Source: Avena insularis (Eukaryota > Streptophyta > Magnoliopsida > Poales > Poaceae). Taken from it: a DNA stretch of 64,000 nt. The stretch spans positions 353,604,010 through 353,668,009 of the forward strand of contig CM042694.1 in assembly GCA_023614405.1 (NCBI GenBank), read 5' to 3'. Made by a program: the position numbers and the translations under genes. The notes beneath the pieces were generated by a model. That model was not told the DNA's origin. It saw only the letters and a list, made by a program, of their open reading frames with translations, and made no database searches. Of this stretch, positions 32,905-44,762 are shown piece by piece; within the stretch, counting starts at the first letter, position 1; each line of letters starts with the position of its first letter.

Positions 32905-33540
32905 GGATGATCAAGATTTGAGCCTATGCTCGGATGCAAGCGTCCGAACATAGCCTTGAGGGCTACTCCCATCAGGAGCAGTGACCGCGCACGCAACGGT
33001 TTTTGCAATTCAAGAAATAGAAGACCCAAGTTGAGTTCCTACTCAGATGATAAATACTTGATCCTATGCTCAGATGCAAGCATCCGAACATAGCCTCGAG
33101 GGCTACTCCCATCGAGAGCATTGGCCGTGCGCCCAATAAAAATGACATTAAACATAGAAAAGACCTGAGTCGAGAATCTCCTCCGATGATCAAAGCTTGA
33201 GCCTATGCTCTGGTACAAGTACCCGAACATAGCCTCGAGGGGCTACTCTCATCGGGAGCGATGACCGCGTACCCAAGGAAACAACAAATCCTCCTATGGA
33301 GTTGATAGTGAAGCTAATGAAGACGAACTTTGAGCCTACACTCGAATACAAACATTCGAATGTAGCCTCGGGGGCTACTCCCATCGAGAGAGCTGGCCAC
33401 GCACCCGATAGAAAGGGCAAAAAATCCTCCTACGGAGTCGACAAATACAAAACCTATGATTATTACCCAAGCGTATCCTCAAATGGTTACTCCCATCAGG
33501 AGCATTAATAGCGCACTTGATGAAAAAGTAAATGAGTTGA
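32905..33540. repeat. five tandem leader repeats (about 125-140 bp) with conserved hairpins
   Basis: Units begin at about 32908, 33048, 33187, 33311 and 33443. Each contains a 30-bp inverted repeat (32924-32953, 33064-33093, 33203-33232, 33336-33365; decayed in unit 5), then GCCTCGAGGGCTACTCCCAT and GGAGC-TGRCCGCGYRCCC. The location between the LTR and gag makes this the leader RNA of the gypsy element. See findings for the covariation of the stems. Confidence 0.85.
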
Positions 33541-33544
33541 CAAC

Positions 33545-34456
33545 TTCAGCAATGCCAATAGCCATCTTAGACCGCGTCCACCGCGATAACATGTTTGAAT
33601 GTCATGTCCATGCATGAAGGTAAGACCCCAGGATCCGTCCTGTGAGGCCTGGTAATCGCACATGAATGCGCTCTGCTAGAAAACTTTCATATCAACGATA
33701 TGATGAAAACTCTCGACGGGCACGTTGGGTACTCGAAACATAAAATTAGAATTTCGTACTTGATAAGACCTCCATGGCCCGAGATGAATTACGCTAGTAT
33801 GTACCAAGTTCGAGTCCGGGGACATGAGCTTGAAGAAGGTTCATGATGTTTTTGTCCAAGAGAAATTAACCGGTTCCCAGTACGTCGGATGCACCAGATA
33901 TCTTAATTTACAGTTTGCTTACTCGAAGATATCTTCGGGTCCAATGCCGAAAATGTCTTTGAGACTTAACCTGAATCTATGATTCGGATGGAGTCTCGGG
34001 GGATGTTGACATGGGTATGACTTATTGGGTTCCCATGATTGGTATACCTGGTACGTATCCGAGCTACGGCCCACGAGGCCCACAAGGAACCAAGATTCCT
34101 GGAAGCATCTGAAGCCCAGGAACAAGACGTGGTGGTCAACATAGAAGTGTAAACCGACAGAGTCGTAGATTTGTAAATCAAACTTGTAACCTATCCGTAT
34201 TCGACTCCTAGATTGAGCTTCTCATATGAAGGCTGGGAGGAGCCGACAGAGAGGGCACCATAGCTTTCAGCAAACCACAATCCACCGTGAGTTTGATTGC
34301 ATCTATCGAACCGACGACTCTGTAATCATTTTTTTCAATAATCAGACGGGCTTCAACTCCCTTGTTTGTTTGATAAGCCGACGAAATCACCATCTCTCTC
34401 TCTTTCCCAAAACCCTAAGTCCATAACAATGGGCATTACCGAGGTTACCCCTTGTC
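33545..34456 (-). repeat. probable LTR of the Transposase_28 gypsy element
   Basis: Non-coding stretch of about 0.9 kb between the hairpin repeats and the exon-like sequence at 34457. Its right end, AACCCTAAGTCC..ATGGGCATTACC..CCCTTGTC, has the style of grass gypsy LTR termini. No second copy, PBS or TSD was found, so the call rests on position. Confidence 0.4.
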
Positions 34457-34799
34457 TGGTATTGACATTGACCTGAGATTGTTAGAAGAGTTTGAGGAAG
34501 GAAGATTTCATAGAACTGGGTTGTTGGACCTTAGAAAGGAAACAAGTTTCAAATATTTCCTAGTCAAAATTAGGCAGCTGACCAATATTTTGCTCAATAA
34601 CAAACCAGAGAGCTTCATGAATGCTGTAATCAGGGATAATAATTATGGGTCCTTGGACCATAAGAATGTATCCATCATCTGTGACAAGTTCAGGGATGCT
34701 CCAGACAGTTTGTTTGGGAGCCTTTCAAGTAGAAACATGGCGCAAAATGCTCAGAAGAACTCGGTTGGATGCCTTAAAGATAAGGTTGAAAGATTTTAG
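34457..34799 (+). pseudogene. last-exon-like fragment of an unidentified host gene
   Basis: An open frame of about 115 codons ending in TAG at 34797-34799, preceded directly by retrotransposon DNA and with no start codon. The product is hydrophilic and helical: DLRLLEEFEEGRFHRTG, ETSFKYFLVKIRQLTN, NNKPESFMNAVIR, VSIICDKFRDAPDSLFGSLS, ending in a Lys-rich tail. Codon and residue use are gene-like, unlike the transposon decay around it. The following 450 bp look like a 3' UTR. I do not recognise the family with enough certainty to name it. It could be a captured or stranded terminal exon. Confidence 0.5.
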
Positions 34800-36300
34800 C
34801 TAAGATTAGCTATGTTGCATCTAAAGTAAGCCGACACCATTAAGTAGAACAATCATAAGTGTTGGTAGCTGTTTTCTTTCACTTTCTTCTTTTTTTATTG
34901 TTTTTAGAACCTCTATTCCGCTCTTGGAAGTGGAGATAACATAGTTTTATCGCCTCCGATAATGCTAATATCACTTAAGGGGGATAAATATCTATTAATA
35001 CCAGAATACCTAACTACTTGTGCCAAGATCAATATGATAATAAATGTCGATGAAATATAATGTGCCTTTCGCATTAAGTTTAGAAGGAGATGTAACTCTT
35101 GTTTTGTATGATGTTTATATGACAGTGATCATCCTGCTTGCTTTGCTCCAAGTGCCTCTCTTACAGTGTTGTTTCAATGTGCTAGTTTCTTGTTTTCTTA
35201 CCCTGGAAGCGTAAGTCGATTTCCCTGGCCTTCAAATTGATTTTTTGGCAATAGATTAGAGGGTTATGTTTTTGAATCGGCTTGAGATGTGTGTGTGTGT
35301 TTGTGTGTCTATGTGTTTTGATTCTGATCTAAATGTCTCAAAAATGTGACTGGCCCTTACAAAATGAGTCTTTGTGTATTGTATGGTAGCATTGCATGTT
35401 ATATTTGATGTAACTGAGTACACCAACAAAATTGACATATATAAGAGGGATATGTTCATGCTGCCTTGCTTCTTGTGAGGGTAGCTTATGTGATCCTCTA
35501 TCCTCGACTTTAATGACTCTGATTTTGGTGTACCAATGATACCAACAGATAGGTGGTTATAATATGAAACCAACAAAAGTGGTTTCACTAAATTATCAAT
35601 TTCCATTGATTTATAATGAATTTTCTAGTGGAAAAAACTCTAGTTTTAGGAAATAATTCACCAGAAAATTTCTGGAGCTCCAAAACCTATTTCCTTGGAT
35701 GGTTAGGTAAGGCTTGATGTACTTGTTCACTGAGAGTTGGATTCATGTCAAGATATTTACCAGAATGCCCTCAGGAAATTCCCAAAGGAAGTTGTGTAGC
35801 TATTTTGTCTTTTTCACCAGATTAATTCTACAGAAGGTTTTGATATGATTCCAAGAGAAAAAGATGGGTACATTGAATACCTTTTTGTAGAAATTTGAAT
35901 TACCCAAATTGAATTTGTAAAACTTCTGTAGTGATTTTTCTACTTGAAATACCCTAGCTAGAGATGATTAATTCACCAAAGTGGGATAGAGCATCAATAA
36001 AATTTGATCTCCTGGGTTTGGATAGACCTTAGTGTACCACATCACAGAGAGTTGGAATTAGGTCATTCCAACCCTTTGTTTGACCTTGAGAATTTCCTAA
36101 AGGATGCAATGGCTTGTTTTTGTTATTTTTGTCAAGCTAATACTACTATTCCTCTTGGCAGGGGACCAATGCCAAAAGGTGGTAAAGGACAGCACCTAAC
36201 AGAGGGAAGTTAATTCACTTCATTTGGGTTTCTAGGATTTGCTAAGGAATTTATTTAGTGTAGAGGATACTTTTTAGTAGATTAATTGCCAATAAATAAT
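34800..36300. other. non-coding stretch: possible 3' UTR, then unassigned AT-rich DNA
   Basis: To about 35250 the sequence is T-rich and UTR-like, with no repeats. 35280-35310 has a short GT run. From about 35640 it grades into sequence in the style of a long gypsy LTR read backwards. No genes, TSDs or TIRs were found. Confidence 0.4.
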
Positions 36301-39300
36301 AGAAATTATTTTTGGCAAAAGACCAGTTTTGCATGTTGTACAAAACACACATGAACGTAGTCGAAGCTTTATTTGGACAAAATGTGTAGTTTCCATTTTT
36401 ATTTCGATTTAAACCAATGGGGGTAATTTCTGGAAATAAACAGATCTGCTAAAAAGAAAAAGAGCAGAGGGTGCGGTGGGCCGGATTTGTAAGGGAGTTG
36501 GGCCATGCTGTGGGGAATCGGCCCACCCGGGTAGCAAGACGTGTGGATCCCGTTGAAACCTGCAGAGGCCCAACAACCGTCAGCCACTAGGGGAGGGTGA
36601 AGAGGTATAGGCGGATCTCGGCCGTTCGATTAAAATGAGATGTACGGGGGTGGTTCTTCTTCCTCGCTGGGTTAGAGAAAGCAGAGGGGGAAACCCTAGC
36701 TCGCGACGGCGGTCACAGGGGCTCACCTAGCGAGCTCCCGGAGCTCGGGGAGGGGGCGGAGATGGAGCAGTCGACGACGGCGACCCGGCAGATGGGCGGC
36801 ATGGTGGGTTTCCGCGCCGGGAACTGGCTCGTGCAAGGACACCCGAGAGAAACCTCGTCGGAGCTCGACGGCGCCACCAGTGGAGATGCTCCTGGGCAAG
36901 AAAAAAGAGGGTATTAGATGCGGTAGGGTGCAGGGGTTCCAGTACCATGACATGCAGGGGAGAGAAAGCTGGGGAGAGAGCTCGGGGCTCAGATCTTGTA
37001 GATGGCCGAGGGGGCTTCTACTTCCTTTCTAGGTTGATGTAGAGCAGTAGGGGAGGAAGGGGGAGCTCAGGGAGGTGATTGGAGGGGAGGGGAAGAAAAT
37101 GGAGGGGCAGGGCATGCTGGGAGGGCCTCTAGCCCATTTATACCGAGGTGAGAGCTTAAGAAGGGGAAATGCCCATTTTGGACATGGAGGAGGGTAGAGC
37201 TGGCTGGTGATTGGCCTAAAGGAGAGGTGGAGAGGGGTAAGAGGGGGATCTGGTCGTGCTGAGAGGGGTAGTTGGCCTGCTGCAGCTGTATTGCCCACCA
37301 ATTGAAAATACCACACTCTCTCACCCTCAAATTAGCTCCAAGCACTAGAGACAAGGGAGGGGTCAGCTACAGTGCTATTCTACAGTGTATTGTCAACCAG
37401 AGAGAGTGCTGGGGGTGTGGTGCATTGTCTTGCAGGGTTGGTGGGGGATTAGATTGATTTTTGATGCAAAAAGGCTAATTTCCCAAATCTGCCATAAGGG
37501 ATGATCAAGGTTTATTTCTTGATTTTTGATCTTGACCAATTGAGATAATGATGCTGGTAGATGGGTAAGGTTAGGATGCATCTCTGGGATTTATTTGGGA
37601 TTTTTCAGAAGATTAGAAGTCCACCTAATTCCATTTATTCAAAAAGTGCAGAGATGGTTTCTAGAAGCTCATTTGATAATTTTACATTGGACAAGGTTGG
37701 TTTTTGGTTTGATATGGTCCCAAATGTGAATACGCACTTAGGGGAATTTTCCCAAGATTTATTGAGGCCTAAAAGTATTTAAAACAATTATTATTCCAAT
37801 TCAGCCATTTAAGAAAATGGGCAAAAAGAAATAATAAAGCTCTTCAAAAGTATTTATTTTTGAAGTGGGAATATGGGGTATGATATGTGGACCTCAATGG
37901 AGTCAAAAGTTGGGGAAGTGTTTTGGCAAAAACCAAACTTTCCTTTGTAGGAGGAGTTTTGAGATTTTGTCTATTAAAGGAAATAAATAGATTTTGAGCC
38001 ATAATAATTAGGGATAATATTTGATAAATCTTGGTGACCAAGGTATATGATGTAGACAAGGTGTAGAAAGCATTTGCAAACTTGGGATTGGAGAATCCAA
38101 GTTGATTTTGGTGGAATACCCTAGATTAAGGATCTAGGGTGATGTTAATTTCATACTATCAAAACATGGGTGTATCTTGGAGTTCAGATCTCCCCTTGGG
38201 GCATGGGGTAGATGGATGGATATAACAAGTGATGCACATCAACATGGTATAGAGGTTTGAGCTTGATATTGCTTGAGTTCACCAAGATATGCTTTCAAAC
38301 TTTGAATAAAATAAGCCTGCCAAAGCAGATCATCAACTAGCCTTCAAAACCTTATGGGTTTAAGAAGCACAAAGATCCACTTGAAATAAGTGAAGTAGAT
38401 ATTGATAGACCTATATAAGTAGAACACAAGCATGCATAGAGTTGGTCCAAAGAAGGTTGGATGATGGTGTGAGCTTCTGCCAAAGTAGGCATGTTGGCTA
38501 GATTTGCAGGAAAAGTTATTTTCTTGCCTGTAAAAGCATCAAGAACAAGTGGTTTGGAGGTTGATCTAACGAAGAGCAAGAGTGGTCCTTGGTAGTCCTT
38601 AGGAAGGTTAACAAGATGGTTCAAGTGCATTATAAAAAGTGCACAAGGGGTGAGAAAGGGAGGCATTCAAAAAGGTGATGTTGGAAATAGTTTTCCAGAC
38701 TTAGCCAAATTTGGCAGATTTAGGGTTTTTTACTAGAATGGGGGTGGTGATGATTTTGATGGGATGCAAGGTACCAAAGCATCATCAAGTGTCTGATATT
38801 GAAGTGTATAGGGAGTAGAAAGGATCCATGCTTGATATTGGTCTTCATTGACTTGGAAGCTTCTAGAAGGGATATCTTCAGGATTGATCTGGTTAAGGGT
38901 TTTAGATGATCACCTAGTATCTAGAGATCAGATCCAGCTTTGTAATCTTGCTTAGGGTGTGGTGATTTGGACACCTTGATCCTAGAGAGTGAGCTCCTAG
39001 AGTAGAGCATACTACTTCTAAGCAACCATATCAAGCAGCAGATCAAGGCAACTCATCTTATACACAAATCAACTACTACTAGGGTTACCATCAAGCTTAG
39101 CTTGAGGTGAGGATGGACAATTTTGAAAGGTTGGATGTTGAATAAGGTAAGAGTCCTTCGTATCCCTACCAAGAGTAGAATTCAAAAGGTTTTATACTAG
39201 GTTTTGAAAATCCTAGAGGTAAGAGTAGTTGAAGGTTCTGTCTTGAAAACATAAGGAGATTATCTTATGTATTTCTCCATAGTTTTGTCAGTAGAAGCTA

Positions 39301-39568
39301 CTAAAATAGTTTTGGTTACATAAGCATCTTGGCTCATGTTTTGAAATGCCAGAACATTTGAGAATATGGAAAGTAAGCCAAGACTGTTTTGGGAAGTAGC
39401 TTTTGTTAACTGGTGTGAAGGTAAGGAGTATATCATCTAATACACATGCATATGCATAAGCATAACCAAACAACAAGAAAACACTTCAGCATTAAACATG
39501 AAAAAGTTTTTGTTCCCCCTGATTTTTGCATTCTGGACAATCGGGGTTGTTGAAATTGGGATGTTACA
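36300..39568 (-). repeat. minus-strand gypsy LTR (truncated or solo), long type
   Basis: The right end ..GGGATGTTACA (39558-39568) is the inverse of a TGTAACATCCC LTR start, and the plus-strand gypsy pol begins at the next base. A minus-strand TATA box (37136-37142) is followed by AGAGGCCC-like text, as in the plus-strand LTR at 53018. Downstream of it lies a GC-rich block (36600-36960) whose open frames are artefacts. The left end is not defined. A long LTR of the same broad type as 43554-55694 is the best reading. Confidence 0.55.
37136..37142 (-). promoter_or_regulatory. TATA box of the minus-strand LTR
   Basis: The minus strand reads GGTATAAATGGGCTAGAGGCCC in part, matching the layout of the TATA box of the plus-strand gypsy LTR (GTATAAATAGAGGCCCC, 53017 onwards). 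Confidence 0.5.
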
Positions 39569-40129
39569 ATGAATCTCATGAATATGATTTTTATGAACTT
39601 CCTGGATAAGTTTGTCGTTGTTTTTATCCATGATATTATGATCTATTCCAAGTCAGAAGAAGACCATGAGCTACACCTGAGAACCATCCTTGAAACCCCG
39701 AGAGAGCATCAGTTATATGCCAAGTTTAGCAAATGTGAATTCTGGTTAAATGAATTAGGATTCCTAGGACATATTGTGTCAGCAGGAGGAGTCGCTGTCG
39801 ATCCTGCCAAGATCAAAGTTGTTGAAGAATGGAAATCCCCAACCACTCAAACCCAAGTCCTCGCATTTCTCGGATTAGCGGGATATTACTGCAAGTTTGT
39901 TGAAGGATTTTCGAGCATCGCAGGACCTATGAACCAATTGTTGAAGAAAGATAAGAAGTTCGAATGGACGAACAAATGTGAAGCAAGTTTTCAAGAGGTC
40001 AAGAAGAGATTGATTTCAGCCCCATTTTTGATTATGCCGGATCTCAAGAAGACTTTTGATATGTATTGTGATGCATCCAAGATTGGTCTCGGATGTGTGT
40101 TGATGCAAGAAGGAAAAGTCATAGCATAT
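39569..40129 (+). pseudogene. gypsy reverse transcriptase and RNase H (partial)
   Basis: Begins at [19 protein letters not shown] (39569), normally preceded by the palm N-terminus. The active-site motif reads [11 protein letters not shown] where FIDDILIYSKS is typical, so the first catalytic Asp is His. Downstream: [39 protein letters not shown] (RT thumb), and the RNase H start [18 protein letters not shown]. The frame runs to the insertion point at 40129, and resumes at 41670 with [13 protein letters not shown]. The role was cDNA synthesis; this copy is dead. Confidence 0.88.
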
Positions 40130-41664
40130 TGATGTCTATGCACTTCTATTCTTGTAGACAGTTGTTGGGCCTGCAAGTGCAGAGGTTTGTAGAACAGCAG
40201 CAAGTTTCCCTTAAGTGGATCACCCAAGGTTTATCGAACTCAGGGAGGAAGTGGTCAAAGGTATCCCCTCTCAAGCAACCCTACAATCAAGATACAAGAA
40301 GTCTCTTGTGTCCCCAACACACCCAATACACATGTCAGGTGTATAGGTGCACTAGTTCGACGAAGAGATAGTAAAATACAAGTGGTATGGATATAAGACA
40401 ACGGTGCCAGAAAATAGCTTGATGGCGTGGAAGAGACTAAAGGCAAACTGGAATAAAGATGAAAGCAAGCAAACATGTAACATATCTAGTTGCAAATGGT
40501 GTTTCAATGTTTAGAAACAAGGCCTAGGGATCATATTTTCACTAGTGAACACTCTCATATAAATATCTTCTCTTTATGATACTACTCTAAACTACTCTCC
40601 GGTTGGACACTCTAATCCATGGTAGGGCTATAACAGCACACCTCAAAGTCCGCTTTTCCCATCTAGATAACCCCACACTATAACCTTGAGCACTAGATGG
40701 TTCCAACAAACACCACAATTTCATAGAGACATCCAACTCCAAATATAACTGATAACAAGTATTTATGTAACCTTAGCCAAAGTGCCACACGGTGTGCACA
40801 CTGTCAACTTCACACACGTGGGGATAAGCAGAGATTCATTAAAGCACTTGAGTAGCAGAATAATCTATAGATTACAAAGCTCATGATCTCATAAGATCAC
40901 GCATAGAGAGAGATGAACACATAGCTACAGGTAGAGCCCTTAACCTCGAGAAAGAACTACTCCCTCATCATCATGGGAATCAGCAACGGCAATTTAGATG
41001 GCGATGGAGTCGACGGAGATGGTGGTGAAGATGGTGAAGAGGCGGCGGTGGCGCCGACGGCGGCGCGGAGGACTCCTTCCCCGCCGCCGGTATCACAGGG
41101 GAGCACCGCCCCTTAGCCCCCTTCATTCATGGCTTATTGGGAGCCCACTCCCATGGAGATGGGATCTATGGGGGAGGCAAAAACGTCGCTTTGGTGGCTG
41201 CAAATTTGTGGGTGGAGGTGTCTCCCACGAATTAGGTTTCCTCCTTTTATATAGCTTCTCGGATTCCCGTCACCCCATCTTGGACTGCAGTAAATCGGGC
41301 CTATAGGGCTGTACGGACACAGACTCAGCTAAATTTTATGTCCAAAACGTTTGTCGCGAAATTTCCAACAACTTTGTAGTTTAAGAGTTTTCCGTTTGAC
41401 GCCGTATTCGACCCGAAACATGACCATCTTCAAAAAGAGTTCTGAGACAGATTTCTGAAAAATCCCAATTTGACTCCAACAAGGTTTCCACTTGTATTCT
41501 TGGTAATTCCTACACATCAAAGTGTAAAACAAGAATATTGTGCACTTTTGCAACTATTAGTACGTTAGTCCAAATAAATCATAAACTTTATATAAAAAGG
41601 AGTATCAAAATCATATTATTAGCATAAAACCATCAAAAATAATAGATACGTTATGGACGTATCA
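40130..41664. mobile_element. TG..CA element, 5-bp TSD (solo-LTR-like), complete copy
   Basis: Begins TGATGTCTATGCACTTC and ends GATACGTTATGGACGTATCA, 1,535 bp, flanked by CATAT (40125-40129 and 41665-41669). Removal restores the gypsy frame (..VIAY-LSRQL). TG..CA ends with a 5-bp duplication fit a solo LTR, but the ends are also weakly inverted (TGATGTC versus TGATACGTC), and there is no coding capacity, so the class is open. Sequences of this style are widespread in Triticeae DNA. A truncated relative is at 3068-4046. Confidence 0.8.
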
Positions 41665-41669
41665 CATAT

Positions 41670-43506
41670 CTGTCCAGACAACTGAAGCAACATGACCAAA
41701 ACTACCCTACCCATGACCTTGCACTAGCAGCTATAGTTTTAGCATTGAAGACATGGCGTCATTACCTTATGGGTAACCGCTATGACATTTATTCGGATCA
41801 CAAGAGTCTGAAGTATATTTTCACCTACAGGAGCTGAATATGAGGCAAAGGAGATGGATAGACTTAATCAAGGATTATGACCTTGACATTCACTATCACC
41901 CCGACCAAGCCAATGTGGTAGAAGATGCTCTTAGCAGATTGCCGTGTAGATTAAACACCATGATTAAAGAAGCTCAGCCAAGTTTGCATGAAGAGCTGGA
42001 GCAGTTTAGAATGGAGCTAGTTAGCAAAGGATTTTTATCTAGCATTGAACTTCAACCCACTTTGATCAGTCAGATCAAGGAGGCGCATAAAGAAAATGCG
42101 AGTATCAACGGAATCAAGCGTCGTATCGGTACAAGGAAGGTACCCGGATTCACCGAAGATGAAGAAGGAGTTTTGTGGTACAAAGGACGTATCTGTGTGC
42201 GAGCAGATTACGAGCTGAAGCAAGTTATCATGCAAGAAGCTCATGTTACTCTTTATTCTATCCACCCCGGAGGAACGAAGATGTATCAGGATTTAAAGGA
42301 GCAATTTTGGTGGCACAAGATGAAGAGAGAAATCGGATGCTACATAGCCAAGTGTGATCTCTGTCAGAGAGTCAAAGCGGAGCATCAGCGACCCGCAGGA
42401 CTTTTGCAACCATTACAGATTCCGGAATGGAAATGGGATTCTGTCGGAATGGATTTTATCACCGGTTTGCCTACTTCTAGTAGGGGAAATGACTCTATTT
42501 GGGTCATAGTTGATAGACTGTCCAAGGTAGCCCATTTTATACCTGTCAAGACCACCTACCAGAGTTCTAAGCTAGCAGAGCTGTACATTGCTAGAATCAT
42601 CAGTTTGCATGGAACCCCTAAGACCATAGTATCAGATCGAGGAACCCAGTTTACCTCAAGATTTTGGTAGAAAGTCCAAGAAGGATTAGGAACCAAGCTA
42701 AATTTCAGCACAGCTTATCACCCGCAGACCGATGGACAGACTGAAAGAGTCAACCAAATATTAGAAGATATGTTGACAGCTTGTGTGTTAGAATATGGAT
42801 CAAAATGGGAAGATTGCCTGCCTTTCGCAGAATTGTCATACAACAACAATTATCAAGCTAGTTTGCAAATGGCCCCATTTGAGTTCTTATATGGAAGGAA
42901 GTGCCGTACCCCCTTGAATTGGTTGCAAGTAGGAGAGAGTCAGATTTTCGGACCCGACATCCTACGAGAAGCCGAAAAGAAGGTTCACAAAGTCCGTGAA
43001 CACCTCAAGACCGCCCAATCCAGATAGAAGAGTTATGCTGACAAAAGACGTCGAGACCTGACCTTTAATGTCGGAGATTTTGTGTATCTCAAAGTATCTC
43101 CCGTGAAAGGAACGTAACATTTTCAACTGAAAGGAAAGTTAGCCCCCAGATATATTGGACCCTTCAAGATTTTGAATCTCTAAGGAGAAGTATCATATCA
43201 ACTGGAACTGCTAGAGGAGATGTCATCCATACATGATGTGTTCCATATCTCGTTACTTCGCAAATGCCTAGAAGTTTCGGAGAAGACCGAAGTTTTCAAG
43301 AACATCGATCACCAAGCCATAGATATCAACAAGGATCTGACGTATCGTGAGGTACCCATTCATATTTTGGAGGAAGCCTTCAGAACCACCAGGACCCAGA
43401 TTATCAAGTTCCTAAAAATCCAGTGGAGTAACCATACTGAAGAAGAAGCTACTTGGGAGCTAGAAGATTACATTAGGACTGAGTTTGCAAATCTCTTTAG
43501 TTCCTA
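41670..43506 (+). pseudogene. gypsy RNase H end and integrase with C-terminal domain (broken)
   Basis: RNase H end ([27 protein letters not shown], to about 41822), then, after a frame break, DALSRLP and an integrase with H-H-C-C zinc domain (..SIHPGGTKMYQDL..CDLCQRVKAEHQRPAGLLQPL), the core with MDFITGLP, SDRGTQF and DGQTERVNQ (all three DDE acidic residues kept), and a C-terminal chromo-like region (SSIHDVFHISLLRKC.. HTEEEATWE). Stops: TAG at 42668-42670, TAG at 43025-43027, TAA at 43116-43118 and TAA at about 43182. Three of these fit former Gln codons. The integrase inserts cDNA; this copy is inactive. Confidence 0.88.
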
Positions 43507-43539
43507 GTTTTTCTTAAATCTCGGGATGAGATTTTGTTT

Positions 43540-43553
43540 AAGGAGGGAAGGTT
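43540..43553 (+). other. polypurine tract of the plus-strand gypsy element
   Basis: AAGGAGGGAAGGTT directly before the TGTAACTCCCC start of the 3' LTR. It primes second-strand synthesis in LTR retrotransposons and fixes the LTR start. Confidence 0.75.
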
Positions 43554-44762
43554 TGTAACTCCCCAAAAATGCTAATCAAGATTATCAAGTTCTAATCACC
43601 CAAGTTTAGGGTTAACAAAAACTTTTATTATTAATTTGAAAATGAGTGTATGTGTGATTTCCATTAGTGTAAGAATGAGTGCAAATTCCATGTTTGATTG
43701 CTACAAATGATAAGGAATGGTTTAAAGATGAATACTATATCATCTAGGCCAATTACAAACAAAATCCAAGGAAAAAGAAATCAAATATAAAGCAAATGAT
43801 CAAATGGGCATTTTGGCCAAAATCAACCACTAGGCCACTTTGTGAGTTCCTAGAAAAGGATTTCTAACAGAAACATGTCCACTTCTTTTCACCCCTTGCT
43901 AGAACAAGTAAAAGTGAACCCAAGCCCACTTTACAAACTCACAGAAACTATTTCCAAATCGATTTAAAGGACAATTCAAAATTGAATCAAGTTCATATGG
44001 TAAGATCACCATTTTTCAAAAACCACTCAAATAAATTCACCTTGACTTTTCCAAGCAACCATGGACACTCAAGCATAAGTTTAGATCACTCACCAAAATT
44101 CATTCAAAAATTTCAAACTAAATTTCTTGCGGCCATTAAGTCGAACACCTGATAGACACAAATCCAAGTCTACCTAACTTCACTGTTTGAGTAGTGATCA
44201 CTCGACCAAATGGTTCCCTCTTCACTCCCATGTCTCCCCCAGTGTCGAGCAGCACTATACCAGCACCCCTCTTTGCCGTTTGCACTAGTGCACCGCCGCC
44301 CAAAAATGGTCATCGCCGGCCGACCATGGACCGCTCTCCACAATGATCGCTACCCTCTCCCACGACGCGCAGCAGACATGCGACCATCCACCGCCACTCC
44401 CTGTCCAGCCCACGATCACATCCAGGCCCTAGACCACCCCAGTAGCGACGCGCCTAGTGTCTCTGCACCATGCCGAGAGCGTGCCAGAGCGTCGCACCCG
44501 ACCGGCTCGCACAGACCGCGCCTCGCTCTCTCTGTGCACGCGCACACTCGCCATGATCACAGCTAGCTCCCAAACACCCCCGTTCGCTGCCGCGCGACCC
44601 GTAGCTCCCGTGCGCCGTCTCGAACACCACCGGTTCCGCGCAGAGCGTCGCACGCGCCCAACCAACCTATACCGCCCCGTGCCATGCCATTACGCTCATG
44701 ATGACTGCCAGGGAACACCGCACCGCCCCCTACCCACAGCCACGCCGCTAGCTGCCTGTATC

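Larger units (their letters stand above)
27591..34456 (-). mobile_element. gypsy element with Transposase_28-type gag, minus strand, split by a MULE
   Basis: On the minus strand: LTR-like sequence (34456 to about 33545), a leader of tandem hairpin repeats (about 33540-32905), the gag start at about 32331, a Mutator-like insertion (32108-28056), and the gag continuation (28045 to about 27600), which ends at the copia LTR. The copia element apparently inserted in or next to this gag. The right end ..ACCCCTTGTC abuts exon-like DNA at about 34457. I did not find a PBS, so the LTR-leader boundary is uncertain. No pol remains in the window. Confidence 0.6.
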
